NCBI GenBank assembly: GCA_963969595.1
Contig: OZ018409.1
Span: 8,384,520 to 8,448,519 of the forward strand
DNA length: 64,000 nt
From: Neckera pumila
Taxonomy: Eukaryota > Streptophyta > Bryopsida > Hypnales > Neckeraceae
Reading direction: 5' to 3'
The translations under genes and the position numbers were made by a program. The notes beneath the pieces are model-generated. The model worked only from the letters and a program-made list of their open reading frames with translations. It ran no database searches and was not told the DNA's origin. Positions 63,685 to 64,000 of the stretch are shown in pieces (within the stretch, counting starts at the first letter, position 1; each line of letters starts with the position of its first letter).

Positions 63685-63837
63685 AATTGCCATTTTTAGC
63701 ACAAGTACCAAATTTTAGACAAAAATAACATTTTTGTACACGTGTAATTGTAGGATCTTGTAGTATGCTGATTTGAGAAGATGTGGAAAAAATTTAGAAA
63801 TTTCCACCATGTGGATTGCAAGATATTACTGTTTGAA
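63685..63837 (+). mobile_element. Family B MITE, continuation of 56792-56834
   Basis: Resumes the family B end sequence (TTGCCATTTTTAGCACAAG, TAATTGTAGGATCTTGTAG, ATTGCAAGATATTACTG) directly after the family A insertion. It is cut again at TTAA 63838-63841. Confidence 0.8.
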
Positions 63838-64000
63838 TTAACCCCTAAAGGCCCAAGGCCATTTTTCTGCCAAAAACCACTCAAAACTGCCATTTCTATA
63901 GCAAAGAGCAAAAAAAATTTTAATGTGTTTTTTGCATATTTAACCATAGGATCTTGTACTACACTAGTTGAAGAATGTGTGGAAGAAATTTCAAAAATTT
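63838..64000 (+). mobile_element. Family A MITE, left end, runs off the window
   Basis: TTAACCCCTAAAGGCCCAAG at 63838, then CTGCCAAAAACCACTC, AACTGCCATTTCTATAGC and CATAGGATCTTG, the family A left end. A second, independent insertion into the same family B copy. Confidence 0.88.

Overview
The window is nuclear DNA of a land plant, or a close streptophyte relative. It is AT-rich, has spliced genes and is dense in transposable elements. The plant signs are an RD21-type papain-like protease with a C-terminal granulin domain, a PPR-SMR protein of the At5g02830 type, plant CACTA (TNP2/DUF4218, possibly Ptta/En/Spm) remnants, and a Ty1/copia element with a typical plant primer site. I cannot place the species. 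There are no rRNA or tRNA genes, CRISPR arrays or operons.

Only two host genes look intact. One is the PPR-SMR gene on the minus strand (28767-22764; eight exons, inferred 989 aa). The other is the granulin-containing cysteine protease on the plus strand (40048-43570; six exons, inferred 462 aa). A PAP2-type lipid phosphatase at 19740-20894 is recognisable but broken by several frameshifts.

Layout: 1-194, end of a piggyBac-type MITE; 462-3231, dead CACTA TNP2 transposase (-), with an orphan spliced exon at 5951-6322; 8.2-10 kb, minisatellite, a long fold-back and a SINE candidate; 10.4-12.9 kb, degenerate coding remnants; 14640-19147, a Ty1/copia element with two LTRs and a target duplication, carrying a 1.24-kb CACTA element with its own CAT duplication; 19.7-20.9 kb, PAP2 pseudogene; 22.8-28.8 kb, PPR-SMR gene; 29.9-39.4 kb, TTAA-flanked MITEs and other repeats; 40-43.6 kb, protease gene; 43.6-56.8 kb, repeats including nested TTAA MITEs and a second long fold-back; 56.8-64 kb, a nested stack of piggyBac-type elements.

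The most interesting content is a complete piggyBac system. A 5.6-kb element (57504-63134) has an uninterrupted DDE_Tnp_1_7 transposase with all four catalytic aspartates, an 18-bp TTAA-containing terminal repeat and flanking TTAA. It sits with many short TTAA-flanked elements whose ends match its own for about 200 bp on each side. Paralogous empty sites inside the window show directly that TTAA was the target. Elements have inserted into each other at least three levels deep, and one appears flanked by the non-canonical duplication CTAA.
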